47,573 nucleotides of DNA from Desulfofundulus luciae (GCF_030813795.1 NZ_JAUSUX010000021.1:1-47573); one strand, 5' to 3'. Shown: positions 14,910-23,200, numbered from the stretch's first letter. Translations and numbers: made by a program. Notes: a model not told the origin generated them from the letters alone.

Positions 14910-16634
14910 ATGTCCCTGGTGACGCTTACTATAGATGGGCGACAGGTTCAGGTGCCGCCCGGCACTACCATTCTGGCGGCGGCCAGGCAGGCTGGGGTAA
15001 AAATCCCCACCCTCTGTTACCTGGAGGAGTTGAACATCATCGGTGCCTGCCGCCTGTGCCTGGTGCAGGTAGAGGGAGCCCGCGCGCTGGTGGCCGCCTG
15101 TGTCACACAGGCCGGCGAGGGGATGGTGGTTCATACCAGCACACCGGCGGTACGGCACGCGCGCCGGCTTAATCTGGAGCTTATCATGTCCAACCACCCG
15201 CAGGAGTGCCTGACCTGTTTGCGCAATACCAGCTGCGAGCTGCAGCAGCTTGCGGCCGAACTGGGAGTGGGAGAAATTCGCCTCCAGGGGGAGATGTCTC
15301 CCTACGAGGTGGACGATTCCAGCCCCTCGATAATCCGTGACCCGCGCAAGTGCGTTCTTTGCCGCCGCTGCGTGTCGGTGTGCGAGAAGGTACAGGGGGT
15401 CAGCGCCATTGCCGTCCAGGAACGGGGCTTTGATACCGTGGTGGCACCGGCCTTCCTGGCCCCGCTGGGCGAGGTAAACTGTGTCAACTGCGGCCAGTGC
15501 TCGCTGGTTTGTCCCACGGCGGCCATTCACGAACGGGATGAAACGGACAAAGTTTGGGCCGCCCTGGCCGACCCGGAAAAGCACGTGGTGGTGCAAACTG
15601 CCCCTGCCGTGCGGGTAAGCATCGGCGAGATGTTCGGCCTGGAACCGGGAAGTATCGTTACGGGCAAGCTGGTGGCCGCTTTAAGACGCCTGGGTTTTGA
15701 TAAGGTCTTTGATACTGATTTTAGCGCTGATTTAACGATTATGGAAGAGGGTAACGAGTTAATTCACCGCCTGCAGAACGGCGGCAGGCTCCCCCTGATT
15801 ACCTCGTGCAGCCCGGGGTGGATCAAATTTATTGAGCACTTTTACCCCAACCTGCTGCCTAACTTATCAACCTGCAAGTCGCCGCAGCAGATGTTCGGTG
15901 CTCTGGCCAAGACCTACTATGCGCAAAAAGAAGGTATCGATCCGGCCAGGATCTTCGTGGTTTCCATCATGCCCTGTACGGCGAAAAAATACGAAGCAGG
16001 CCGCCCGGAGATGAACTCCAGCGGCTACCGGGATGTGGACGTGGTGCTCACCACCCGGGAACTGGGCAGGATGCTCAAGCAGGCGGGTATTGATTTCGAG
16101 TCCCTTCCCGAGGAAGATTACGACGCACCCCTGGGTATTTCCACCGGAGCGGGAGTCATCTTTGGAGCCACCGGTGGGGTGATGGAAGCGGCCCTGCGCA
16201 CCGCTTATGAACTGGTCACGGGTGCCACCCTGTTTTCCCTCGACTTTGAGGAGGTCCGCGGGCTTGAAGGGGTGAAGGAAGCTTCCGTCAACCTGGCCGG
16301 AACGGAGTTGAAAGTAGCCGTGGCCCACGGGCTCGGCAATGCCCGCAAGGTCCTGGATGCCGTGGTGAACAAGGAAAAGGAGTACCATTTCATCGAAATC
16401 ATGTGCTGCCCCGGCGGGTGTATCGGCGGCGGCGGCCAGCCCGTCCCCGTGGACAACGAGATCCGGGCCAGGCGTATCGCGGCCATCTACCAGGTCGACC
16501 GGCAGATGCCGCTGCGTAAATCCCACGAAAACCCGGCCGTACAGGCCCTGTACAGGGAGTTCCTGGGCGAGCCCTTGAGCCACAAGTCCCACGAGCTTCT
16601 GCACACTCAATACACTCCCAGGGAGCGGTTTTAA
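14910..16634 (+). CDS. hydA: [FeFe] hydrogenase catalytic subunit (HydA/HndD)
   Basis: The 574-residue subunit reversibly makes H2. It has an N-terminal plant-type [2Fe-2S] domain (CYLEELNIIGACRLC), the His/Cys cluster region around NHPQECLTCLRNTSC, two ferredoxin motifs (CVLCRRC and CVNCGQCSLVCP) and the H-cluster domain with TSCSPGW, MPCTAKKYE and CCPGGCIGGGG, then a complete small-subunit-like tail with KSHENPAVQ. The first H-cluster motif has serine after the cysteine where the textbook form is TSCCPGW; I recall this variant as common in NAD(P)-linked multimeric enzymes and do not read it as inactivation. ATG 14910 follows GGAGGGAG. It is the last gene of the operon. Confidence 0.93.
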   Translation: MSLVTLTIDGRQVQVPPGTTILAAARQAGVKIPTLCYLEELNIIGACRLCLVQVEGARALVAACVTQAGEGMVVHTSTPAVRHARRLNLELIMSNHPQECLTCLRNTSCELQQLAAELGVGEIRLQGEMSPYEVDDSSPSIIRDPRKCVLCRRCVSVCEKVQGVSAIAVQERGFDTVVAPAFLAPLGEVNCVNCGQCSLVCPTAAIHERDETDKVWAALADPEKHVVVQTAPAVRVSIGEMFGLEPGSIVTGKLVAALRRLGFDKVFDTDFSADLTIMEEGNELIHRLQNGGRLPLITSCSPGWIKFIEHFYPNLLPNLSTCKSPQQMFGALAKTYYAQKEGIDPARIFVVSIMPCTAKKYEAGRPEMNSSGYRDVDVVLTTRELGRMLKQAGIDFESLPEEDYDAPLGISTGAGVIFGATGGVMEAALRTAYELVTGATLFSLDFEEVRGLEGVKEASVNLAGTELKVAVAHGLGNARKVLDAVVNKEKEYHFIEIMCCPGGCIGGGGQPVPVDNEIRARRIAAIYQVDRQMPLRKSHENPAVQALYREFLGEPLSHKSHELLHTQYTPRERF

Positions 16635-16669
16635 AACCCCAGCGTAAGCTCCCAGAACAGGGGGTTCAT

Positions 16670-16703
16670 CAAAAAACCGAGAGTCCCGGACTTCCGGGAC
16701 TCT
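16670..16703 (-). terminator. Terminator of the LysR gene (minus strand)
   Basis: AGAGTCCCGG and CCGGGACTCT (16680-16703) form a 10-11 base stem. On the minus strand six T follow after a 3-base gap (A run at 16671-16676 on plus), fitting termination of the converging LysR gene. On the plus strand only TAATT follows, so hydA termination here is weaker. Confidence 0.65.
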
Positions 16704-16818
16704 AATTATGTGCGCAGGGCACGAGCGTTGACCTGCCGGCCATAACATTTCTCCTACCCGGACGACATTGGAGGCAAAGGGAATCTGCCATCCAACCATG
16801 TGGTTGAAATCCCCGGTG

Positions 16819-17736
16819 TCAGCCCGTTTTCCCCAGTAAACGGCGGCAGAGCTCCCGGTCCATGAGGAAACTTTTGAAAATGGCTGCTGAGAGGCCGTTG
16901 CTGACCTGCCGGGGCCAGGCCAGGTACAGGTAGTAACGGATTTGCAGTCCCGGGATAATTACCCGGGCCACTTTGCCTGCTTCCAGGGCATCGTGGGCCG
17001 CACGGCGGGAAACCGCGGCTATCCCCAGCCCGGCCCGGACCGCCTGCACCATGGACTGGCTGCTGCCCAGTTCAAGTATGCTGGGAAAATGCTCCACGTT
17101 AATGTTGTGTTCGGCCAGTTTGACCTCCAGGGCCTGCCGGGTGCCCGAACCGGCTTCACGGATAATCAGTGGCTCGCGGGTCAACTCCTCCAGGGAGATA
17201 TTGTTGCCTGCCCAGGGGTGCCAGGAGGGAACGATAAAAATCAATTCGTCTTCCAACCAGGGGTGGTATTCGATACTCTCACCACCCATCGCCGTTCCCA
17301 GAACGCCGATGTCGATCTCCCGGTCCTGTAACCAGCGTGCCACGGCGGCGCTATTGCCCACCTGCAGGCTTACCCGGACTCCAGGGTACTGCTCCCGGAA
17401 ACCGCCGATAAAAATGGGGAGCAGGCATTCGGCAGGCATGCTGGTGGCTCCCAGCATGAGATGACCGCTTTTCAAACCCTGGAGTTCATTGACCATGGCC
17501 CGGATTTTCCGGTAATGGCGTACCATTTGCTTGATTTCCGGGTAGAGAAGCCGTCCGGCCTCGGTAAGCAGCACCTTTTTTTCATTGCGCTCCAGAAGGG
17601 TGACGCCCAGCTCTTCCTCCAGCGCTTTAATCTGAAAGCTTACCGCCGGCTGGCTCATCCCCAGTTGTCCGGCGGTTTTGGTAAAATTACGCAGCTCAGC
17701 GACCAGCAAAAAGGCTTCCAACTGTTTTATGTTCAT
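16819..17736 (-). CDS. LysR-family transcription regulator
   Basis: A 305-residue LysR regulator. The winged helix-turn-helix occupies residues 1-60, with the recognition region SQPAVSFQIKALEEELG, and the effector domain of two alpha/beta lobes starts near residue 90 (HLMLGATSMPAECLLP). It converges on the hydrogenase operon and diverges from the TtcA-like gene, with 249 bases between the two starts. The effector is not predictable; the domain resembles the CysL/CbbR group in general form. LysR proteins usually control a divergent neighbour, which would make the TtcA-like gene, and possibly the hydrogenase genes, candidate targets. That is inference. Confidence 0.88.
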   Translation of the reverse strand: MNIKQLEAFLLVAELRNFTKTAGQLGMSQPAVSFQIKALEEELGVTLLERNEKKVLLTEAGRLLYPEIKQMVRHYRKIRAMVNELQGLKSGHLMLGATSMPAECLLPIFIGGFREQYPGVRVSLQVGNSAAVARWLQDREIDIGVLGTAMGGESIEYHPWLEDELIFIVPSWHPWAGNNISLEELTREPLIIREAGSGTRQALEVKLAEHNINVEHFPSILELGSSQSMVQAVRAGLGIAAVSRRAAHDALEAGKVARVIIPGLQIRYYLYLAWPRQVSNGLSAAIFKSFLMDRELCRRLLGKTG

Positions 17737-17902
17737 GGAAAGTTACAGCACCTTTCGGGAGATTATTTCCAAGAATATTCAGACGAAGGCAAAAAGTGTC
17801 TGGTTCCCGCATACGTGCCCCTCGTCGAAAAATTATTTAAACGTGTTCTTTCTATATAATAATGTGAAAATCCTGCCGCAGGCCCGTTGTTGTTATTTAC
17901 CT

Positions 17903-17930
17903 TTGACAGATCGGTAAGGGCAAATATAAT
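17903..17930 (+). promoter_or_regulatory. Strong sigma-A promoter upstream of ttcA-like gene
   Basis: Perfect TTGACA at 17903-17908 and perfect TATAAT at 17925-17930, 16 bases apart. It lies about 55 bases before the TtcA-like start, in the divergent gap with the LysR gene. Confidence 0.88.
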
Positions 17931-17985
17931 TTAGGGTGTATGCACTCGAGGGTTGACTCTTAAAAATTTAAGGAGCGGTTTAAAC

Positions 17986-18717
17986 TTGAGCAAAGAGTTT
18001 CAGCGGTATGTAGTAACCCGGGTAAAGCGGGCCATTGTTGATTACGGCATGATTGCAGACGGGGACCGGGTGGCGGTAGGGCTTTCCGGGGGCAAGGACA
18101 GCAGCGTGCTATTGCACATCCTGAACCTTGTCCGGCGGGTGGCACCCATTAAATTTTCCCTGCACGGCATTTATGTGGACCCCGGATGGGACATGGAAGT
18201 AAACGTGTTAAGGGAGTTTTGTGAGCGCGAAGAGGTTCCTTTTTACTATAAACCCACCAACATTGCCGAAGTAGTTTTCGATATCCGGCAGGAGAAAAAT
18301 CCCTGTGCCCTGTGTGCCAACCTGCGCCGGGGGGCTTTGAACAATACCGCCCGGGACCTGGGATGTAACAAAGTGGCCCTGGGACATCACCTGGATGATG
18401 TGATTGAAACCTTTTTCATGAGCCTTTTTTACACCGGGCAGTTTCGTACTTTTTCTCCCATTACTTATTTAAGCCGCAGCGATGTCACCATGATCCGTCC
18501 GTTAATTTATTTGACCCAGGAGCAGGTGCGGGAGATGGCGCGGCAAAAAAACCTCCCCATACTGGAAAATCCCTGTCCCGTTAACGGCAGGACCAAGCGG
18601 CAGGAAATGAGGGAGTTCGTGGCAAATCTACTTACCAGATATCCCGAATTACACCTGCGCTTTCTCAACGCTCTTAAGACGGCAGATTTACGCAACCTGT
18701 GGCCGGTAACAAAGTAA
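17986..18717 (+). CDS. TtcA-family tRNA thiolation enzyme (PP-loop ATPase)
   Basis: The 243-residue protein is a PP-loop ATP pyrophosphatase of the TtcA/TtuA group that thiolates tRNA bases; TtcA makes 2-thiocytidine at position 32. The PP-loop is GLSGGKDSSVLL at about residues 32-43. The [4Fe-4S] cysteines are the CALC pair at about 106-109 and a third in ENPCPVNG at about 200, and the signature HHLDDVIET is present. TTG 17986 is preferred because AAGGAG lies 10 bases upstream; an upstream TTG at 17953 would put that ribosome site inside the gene. It is transcribed from a near-consensus promoter. Clostridial members are little studied, so the exact tRNA position is uncertain. Confidence 0.8.
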   Translation: MSKEFQRYVVTRVKRAIVDYGMIADGDRVAVGLSGGKDSSVLLHILNLVRRVAPIKFSLHGIYVDPGWDMEVNVLREFCEREEVPFYYKPTNIAEVVFDIRQEKNPCALCANLRRGALNNTARDLGCNKVALGHHLDDVIETFFMSLFYTGQFRTFSPITYLSRSDVTMIRPLIYLTQEQVREMARQKNLPILENPCPVNGRTKRQEMREFVANLLTRYPELHLRFLNALKTADLRNLWPVTK

Positions 18718-18910
18718 AAAGCCCTTTTCTGGCTTGGGGTGTAACTGTTAGTATATCTTTTTTATTTGAAAAATGCTGCAAAACATTAAAATCTCATTTT
18801 CGTTCAATTTACAAAATTACTATTTTGATTAGGGTTGAAAGTAGCTATTTACTCACACTTTTCACCCCTTTATAATGAAGAAAAAGAAACTTTTTGTGCA
18901 TTGTATGCTG

Positions 18911-18941
18911 TATAATTAGTTTTTGAGTTTTCGCTCAATTT
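18911..18941 (+). promoter_or_regulatory. Possible -10 box and operator-like repeat before the acyl-CoA ligase gene
   Basis: TATAAT at 18911-18916 has no good -35. Just downstream TTGAG(6)CTCAA forms an inverted repeat at 18924-18939, and TTTTCGCTCAATTT at 18928-18941 is repeated with one mismatch at 18797-18810. The pair of similar boxes about 130 bases apart suggests a regulator site. The rest of the 18718-18962 gap is AT-rich with nothing recognisable. Confidence 0.4.
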
Positions 18942-18962
18942 GCTCCAAGAAGGGGTGAGAAT

Positions 18963-21065
18963 GTGGGACTATTGAACAACTTTTACAACCCGAATGCGGT
19001 AGCCGTTGTCGGTGCCTCAAAAAAACCCGGTAAAGTGGGCCACTCCATAGTGAAGAACCTGATCGAGTCAGGATTTCCGGGGCAAATTTATCCGGTTAAT
19101 CCCAGGGAGGAGGAAATTGAGGGTTTAACGGTTTACCCATCGGTTACGGCCATTCCGGAGCAGGTGGACCTGGTCGTTGTAGCCGTTCCCGCGGCCAGAA
19201 CGCTGGATGTAGCCAGAGAGTGTGGAGAAAAGGGTGTTAAAAACCTGGTAGTGGTCACTGCCGGGTTTAAGGAAATCGGCAAAGAGGGTCTGGATCTGGA
19301 AAAAGAGCTGGTGGCCATCTGCCGCCAGTATGGCATGCGTATGCTGGGGCCAAACTGCGTGGGCATGATGGACACCCATACGCCCATCAACGCTTCTTTT
19401 ACCAAAACTTCCCCCTTGAAAGGCGACATAGCCTTCCTCTCCCAGAGCGGTGCCACCCTGATTGCCATCCTGGACTGGAGCCGCTCCGTTGGTCTTGGTT
19501 TCAGCAAGATGGTCAGTCTGGGCAATAAAGGAGATCTTTCGGAAATAGATTTCATTGCCGAAGCTGCCGAGGACCCCTATACCCGTGTAATCGCCTGCTA
19601 TCTGGAGGATGTGACCGACGGGTCTCGTTTCCTGGAAGTGGTTCGCGAGGCCACCCGTAAAAAACCCGTAATTATTCTCAAGTCCGGTACCAGCCAGGCC
19701 GGTGCCCAGGCCGCTTCTTCCCACACCGGTGCCCTGGCCGGTAGTGACCTGGCTTACGACACGGCCTTCCGGCAGTGCGGCGTAATCCGCGCCCGGTCCA
19801 TGACCGAGCTCTTTGAGCTGGCCATTGCCTTTTCCCGTTGCCCGGTTCCGGCCGGCAAGAGGGTGGCCATTGTGACCAACTCCGGGGGTCCGGGCATTGT
19901 GGCCACGGATAATGTGGAAGCCAGGTCCCTGACCATGGCGCGGTTTACCAGGGAAACCATTGAAGAATTGCGCGGGGGGCTACCCGCCGAGGCCGCCCTG
20001 TACAACCCGGTGGACGTGCTGGGTGATGCCAGGGCCGACCGTTATCGTTTTGCCCTGGAGAGGGTTCTTGCCGACCCCAATGTGGACAGTGTCGTGGTTT
20101 TAATGTGTCCCACTGCCGTGGCCCAGCCCCTGGAAACTACCCAGGCTGTGATTGAGCTGCAAAAGAAATATCCCCACAAGCCAATTATGGGCGTTTACCT
20201 GGGCGGCGAATCCATGGCCGAAGGGGCACGGCTCATGTCCGAAGCCGGCATGACCTGTTTTACTTTCCCCGAACCGGCTATTGCAGCGATCAACGGATTG
20301 GTTAGTTACGGTGAATTTCGCAATGCTCCCGTAGGGGAAAGTGATCTGAACTATTCCGATGTGGACAAAAAAGCGGTCAAGGCCGTTTTTTACGATGTCA
20401 TGCGGGATAACCGCCTGGTACTGCTGGGCAGCGAAGCGGCAGCCGTTGCCAGGGCGTACGGTATTCCGGCCGCTCCCATTTCCCTGGCCACCACCCCCGA
20501 GGAGGCGGTGGAGGAAGCCGAAAAGATGGGCTACCCGGTGGTGCTCAAGGTAGCCTCTCCCAAGATCCTGCACAAGACCGATGTGGGGGGCGTAAAAATC
20601 GGCCTTGATTCTCCTGAAGCAGTACGCAAAGGTTTCATCGAGATTATGGAGAACGTCCATCGCCTGCTGCCCCAGGCTGTGGTCTACGGCATAGAAGTAC
20701 AGAAAATGATGCCCAGGGGCGTGGAGCTGATCATCGGCATGACCAGGGATGTCCAGTTTGGCCCCATGATTGCCTGCGGTCTGGGCGGTATTTACGTCAA
20801 CCTGCTTAAAGATGTTTCCTTCCGTTTGGCCCAGGGGCTCACCCTGCGGGAGATTGAGGCCATGCTTTCTGAAACCAAGGCCTATACCCTCTTGCGGGGT
20901 TACCGGGGCGAGAAGCCGTCCGATCTGCCAGCGCTGGTGGAAGCCATCGGACGCACGGCCCGGCTGGTGCTGGATTTCCCGGAGATCAATGAAATCGATA
21001 TTAACCCTGTCTTTGTCTATAACCAGGGCTTAAGTGCCCTTGATATCAAAATTACCATATCGTGA
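18963..21065 (+). CDS. ADP-forming acetate/acyl-CoA ligase, fused alpha-beta
   Basis: The 700-residue enzyme makes ATP from ADP and phosphate while releasing acetate or another acid from its CoA thioester (or the reverse). Residues 1-130 are the CoA-binding Rossmann domain (AVAVVGASKKPGKVG), 140-460 the succinyl-CoA-ligase-like domains with the catalytic histidine in SSHTGALAGS, and 470-700 the ATP-grasp domain with VVLKVASPKILHKTDVGGV. Both halves are in one chain, as in many clostridia and in Entamoeba/Giardia types. GTG 18963 follows AAGGGGTGAG. It is coupled with the next gene (12 bases). Propionyl- or aryl-CoA substrates are possible, as are protein acetyltransferase relatives, but no GNAT domain is present. 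Confidence 0.88.
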   Translation: MGLLNNFYNPNAVAVVGASKKPGKVGHSIVKNLIESGFPGQIYPVNPREEEIEGLTVYPSVTAIPEQVDLVVVAVPAARTLDVARECGEKGVKNLVVVTAGFKEIGKEGLDLEKELVAICRQYGMRMLGPNCVGMMDTHTPINASFTKTSPLKGDIAFLSQSGATLIAILDWSRSVGLGFSKMVSLGNKGDLSEIDFIAEAAEDPYTRVIACYLEDVTDGSRFLEVVREATRKKPVIILKSGTSQAGAQAASSHTGALAGSDLAYDTAFRQCGVIRARSMTELFELAIAFSRCPVPAGKRVAIVTNSGGPGIVATDNVEARSLTMARFTRETIEELRGGLPAEAALYNPVDVLGDARADRYRFALERVLADPNVDSVVVLMCPTAVAQPLETTQAVIELQKKYPHKPIMGVYLGGESMAEGARLMSEAGMTCFTFPEPAIAAINGLVSYGEFRNAPVGESDLNYSDVDKKAVKAVFYDVMRDNRLVLLGSEAAAVARAYGIPAAPISLATTPEEAVEEAEKMGYPVVLKVASPKILHKTDVGGVKIGLDSPEAVRKGFIEIMENVHRLLPQAVVYGIEVQKMMPRGVELIIGMTRDVQFGPMIACGLGGIYVNLLKDVSFRLAQGLTLREIEAMLSETKAYTLLRGYRGEKPSDLPALVEAIGRTARLVLDFPEINEIDINPVFVYNQGLSALDIKITIS

Positions 21066-21077
21066 GGTGTTGGCCTG

Positions 21078-22127
21078 ATGAGAAATCTGTACATTATGGG
21101 CACTCCAGCTAGCGGTAAAACGGCCCTTGCCCTGGGCCTGGCTCAAAAATTGCAGAAAGAAGGGTTTCGGGTCGCCTACTTTAAACCCATCGGGAGCCCT
21201 TCCCGGGGAGCGGAACGGGTGGATGAAGATGCCGTTTTAATGCGGGAAGTACTGGGAATGGGCGTGCCCCTGGAACTAATAGTTCCCCTGATTGTCGGAC
21301 CGTCCTACCTGTCCGGAAACGGTTGTAAAGACGCCCTTTCCAGGGTTCGCGAGGCTTACGAACAAGTTTCAGCAGGCGCCGATGTGGTGATTATCGGCGG
21401 GGCGGCCTACCCCTACGCTTACGCCGCCTGCGGGCTGGACGATATTACCCTGGCCAGACAACTGGACGCTCAGGTATTGCTGGTGTTAAACATTGAAAAT
21501 GATTTTGGCTTTGACCAGGCCCTGTTCTTTAACCGCAGCCTTACCGCGGTGGGGGTAAATCTGCTGGGCGATATTTTCAATAATATTCCCCGTCCCCTTT
21601 TGGCCAAGATCGAAGGGATCTACCGGCCCATTTTAGCAGAAAACGGTTACCGCACTCTGGGTGTGATCCCGCGCCGTCCGGAAATTGCTTCCCCTACCGT
21701 GGAAGAATTCTATGAAGTTCTTGGCGGAGAAATAGTGACCGGCAGCGAGAATCTCAAGCGCCTGGTGGAAGATGTGGTGGTCGGCGCCATGACCGCCGAG
21801 AGCGCCCTGAGCTATTTCCGCCGCACTGCCGATAAGGCGGTGATTCTGGGTGGCGACCGGGCCGATGTTGCCCTGGCCGCCCTGGAGACCAGTACCTCGG
21901 TGCTCATCCTGACCGGCGGCCTTTATCCCGACGTGAAGGTAATTGCCCGGGCGCAGGAAAAGGGAGTACCCCTGATCCTGGTTCATTACGATACCTATAC
22001 TACCATCGAGAAGATCAGCCAGTTGTCCCGCCGTTTAAAACCGGGCGATACCACCGGAATTAAAGTAGCCCTGGAAAACGTGGAACAGTATTGCCAGTGG
22101 GAGGCCATTGTGGAGGCATTGCGCTAA
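21078..22127 (+). CDS. BioD-like P-loop plus DRTGG protein (Pta N-terminal-like)
   Basis: The 349-residue protein resembles the regulatory N-terminal half of long phosphotransacetylases: a dethiobiotin-synthetase-like P-loop domain (MGTPASGKTALALGLA at about residues 8-23, then YFKPIG and the strand LLVLNIENDFG) followed by a DRTGG domain from about residue 215 (VGAMTAESALSYFR, KAVILGGDRADVALAAL, SVLILTGGLYP). It has no phosphotransacetylase catalytic domain. It starts 12 bases after the acyl-CoA ligase, suggesting it senses acetyl-CoA, acetate or nucleotide state for that enzyme. That function is inference. Confidence 0.8.
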   Translation: MRNLYIMGTPASGKTALALGLAQKLQKEGFRVAYFKPIGSPSRGAERVDEDAVLMREVLGMGVPLELIVPLIVGPSYLSGNGCKDALSRVREAYEQVSAGADVVIIGGAAYPYAYAACGLDDITLARQLDAQVLLVLNIENDFGFDQALFFNRSLTAVGVNLLGDIFNNIPRPLLAKIEGIYRPILAENGYRTLGVIPRRPEIASPTVEEFYEVLGGEIVTGSENLKRLVEDVVVGAMTAESALSYFRRTADKAVILGGDRADVALAALETSTSVLILTGGLYPDVKVIARAQEKGVPLILVHYDTYTTIEKISQLSRRLKPGDTTGIKVALENVEQYCQWEAIVEALR

Positions 22128-22145
22128 CTGTAGGCCAGCAGTTAT

Positions 22146-22175
22146 ACCGCCGGCCATGCAACCGGCGGTGTTTTT
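22146..22175 (+). terminator. Terminator after the acyl-CoA ligase operon
   Basis: ACCGCCGG at 22146-22153 pairs with CCGGCGGT at 22162-22169, followed by GTTTTT. Confidence 0.9.
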
Positions 22176-22210
22176 AATGCCGCTGGGGGCGGGCTGCCCA
22201 GGTATTTACC

Positions 22211-22239
22211 TTGACAAAGGGGCGACACCCCTATATAAT
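22211..22239 (+). promoter_or_regulatory. Consensus sigma-A promoter for DUF177-rpmF
   Basis: Perfect TTGACA (22211-22216), exactly 17 bases, perfect TATAAT (22234-22239). The spacer contains AGGGGCGACACCCCT, an inverted repeat with 5-base arms that could bind a regulator or be chance. Confidence 0.92.
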
Positions 22240-22268
22240 GAGTTTTGTTAAATTAAGGGGTGTTTGAC

Positions 22269-22805
22269 ATGCGTATTGATGTGGCGGACTTAAAAAGAAG
22301 CCCCGGGGAAAGCATAAAGGTGGAACTTTCTTCTCCATTGCCGGGACTGGAATTCCACGGGGACAGGTTGAGCTTTGACGGTCCCGCCCGGGCGTTCCTG
22401 GAGATCAGTAATACCGGGAAAGCCCTTTTAGTGAAGGGGGAGGTCAAGGGTACCCTGGAAGTCCGTTGTGCCCGCTGTTTGGAGCCTTTTCGCTTGCCGG
22501 TGGAGGCCACGCTGAGCGAGGTATACTATCCTGCGGACAGTGAAGAGGTGGTTGTTGCAGATCCGGCTAAAGAAGAGTACCAGGAATGGGTCCCTTTTTC
22601 CGGCGATGTCCTGGATATTACGCCGGAAGTGCTTAAGAGTATTTTGCTGGTATTGCCCATGCGTTTCCTCTGTGATGAGGGTTGCCGCGGTCTCTGTCCC
22701 TGGTGTGGCCAGAACCTGAACATGGCACCCTGTGCCTGTTCCGGGGAAGATGTGGACCCGCGCCTGATGATACTCAAGGACATATTTAAGGACAGCAACC
22801 GGTAA
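22269..22805 (+). CDS. DUF177 / YceD-family protein
   Basis: The 178-residue DUF177 (YceD) protein is nearly always encoded directly before rpmF and is linked with 23S rRNA or large-subunit maturation. Visible are the conserved RCARCLEPF at about residues 66-74 and a C-terminal CDEGCRGLCPWCGQNLN zinc-ribbon-like cluster at about 138-154. ATG 22269 is chosen because AAGGGG lies 8 bases upstream; the GTG at 22260 overlaps that site. It is transcribed from a consensus promoter together with rpmF. Confidence 0.88.
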   Translation: MRIDVADLKRSPGESIKVELSSPLPGLEFHGDRLSFDGPARAFLEISNTGKALLVKGEVKGTLEVRCARCLEPFRLPVEATLSEVYYPADSEEVVVADPAKEEYQEWVPFSGDVLDITPEVLKSILLVLPMRFLCDEGCRGLCPWCGQNLNMAPCACSGEDVDPRLMILKDIFKDSNR

Positions 22806-22831
22806 CCTTTGGTTAAAGGGGGTGGAGTGGT

Positions 22832-23008
22832 ATGGGTGTTCCGAAAAGGAAAACTTCCAAGCGGCGGGCCAGAATGCGGCGGGCCCACTGGAAGATAGAG
22901 GCCCCGGTGCTGGTGCGTTGTTCCCAGTGTCGTGCCCTGATTGTGCCTCACCGGGTTTGCCCGGAATGCGGGTATTACAAGGCAAAAGAAGTGGTGAAAG
23001 TTCAGTAG
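22832..23008 (+). CDS. rpmF: Ribosomal protein bL32
   Basis: A 58-residue large-subunit protein. It begins MGVPKRKTSKRRARMRRAHW, the classic L32 N-terminus, and has zinc-ribbon cysteines at residues 30, 33, 43 and 46 (CSQC and CPEC), so it is the zinc-binding form. GGGGGTGGAG precedes the start. The gene is easily missed because of its size, and a longer overlapping frame in another phase is spurious. Confidence 0.95.
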   Translation: MGVPKRKTSKRRARMRRAHWKIEAPVLVRCSQCRALIVPHRVCPECGYYKAKEVVKVQ

Positions 23009-23132
23009 TCGACCGGTTGCAAAAGTTTAATAGAAATAGATCTTCTATAATCAATTTTCAGCACAAGCGGCTCCGGTAAAGGCGGGAATGTTTGCCCTGC
23101 CTGCGCCGGAAAATTTTTTTGCCTTGGAGGAG

Positions 23133-23161
23133 TTGCTTTATTTTGGCATTCCCGCTATACT
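23133..23161 (+). promoter_or_regulatory. Promoter of the fapR lipid operon
   Basis: TTGCTT at 23133-23138 and TATACT at 23156-23161 are 17 bases apart. The FapR operator begins 5 bases downstream, covering the start point. The rest of 23009-23132 shows no gene. Confidence 0.7.
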
Positions 23162-23165
23162 TATT

Positions 23166-23182
23166 TTAGTACCTGGTGCTAA
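23166..23182. promoter_or_regulatory. FapR operator
   Basis: TTAGTACCTGGTGCTAA matches the FapR box of Bacillus (TTAGTACCT core with inverted TTAG/CTAA ends). It overlaps the predicted transcription start, so FapR should repress its own operon and be released by malonyl-CoA. Confidence 0.85.
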
Positions 23183-23200
23183 ATTTTTGGTGATAGGGCA

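Noticed and set aside
16680-16703. Terminator for hydA on the plus strand
   Set aside because: The stem is good but only TAATT follows on that strand; the T-run is on the minus side, so I assigned it to the LysR gene.
22822-23079. 85-codon frame overlapping rpmF
   Set aside because: rpmF in the other frame is unmistakable; this frame has no conserved features.
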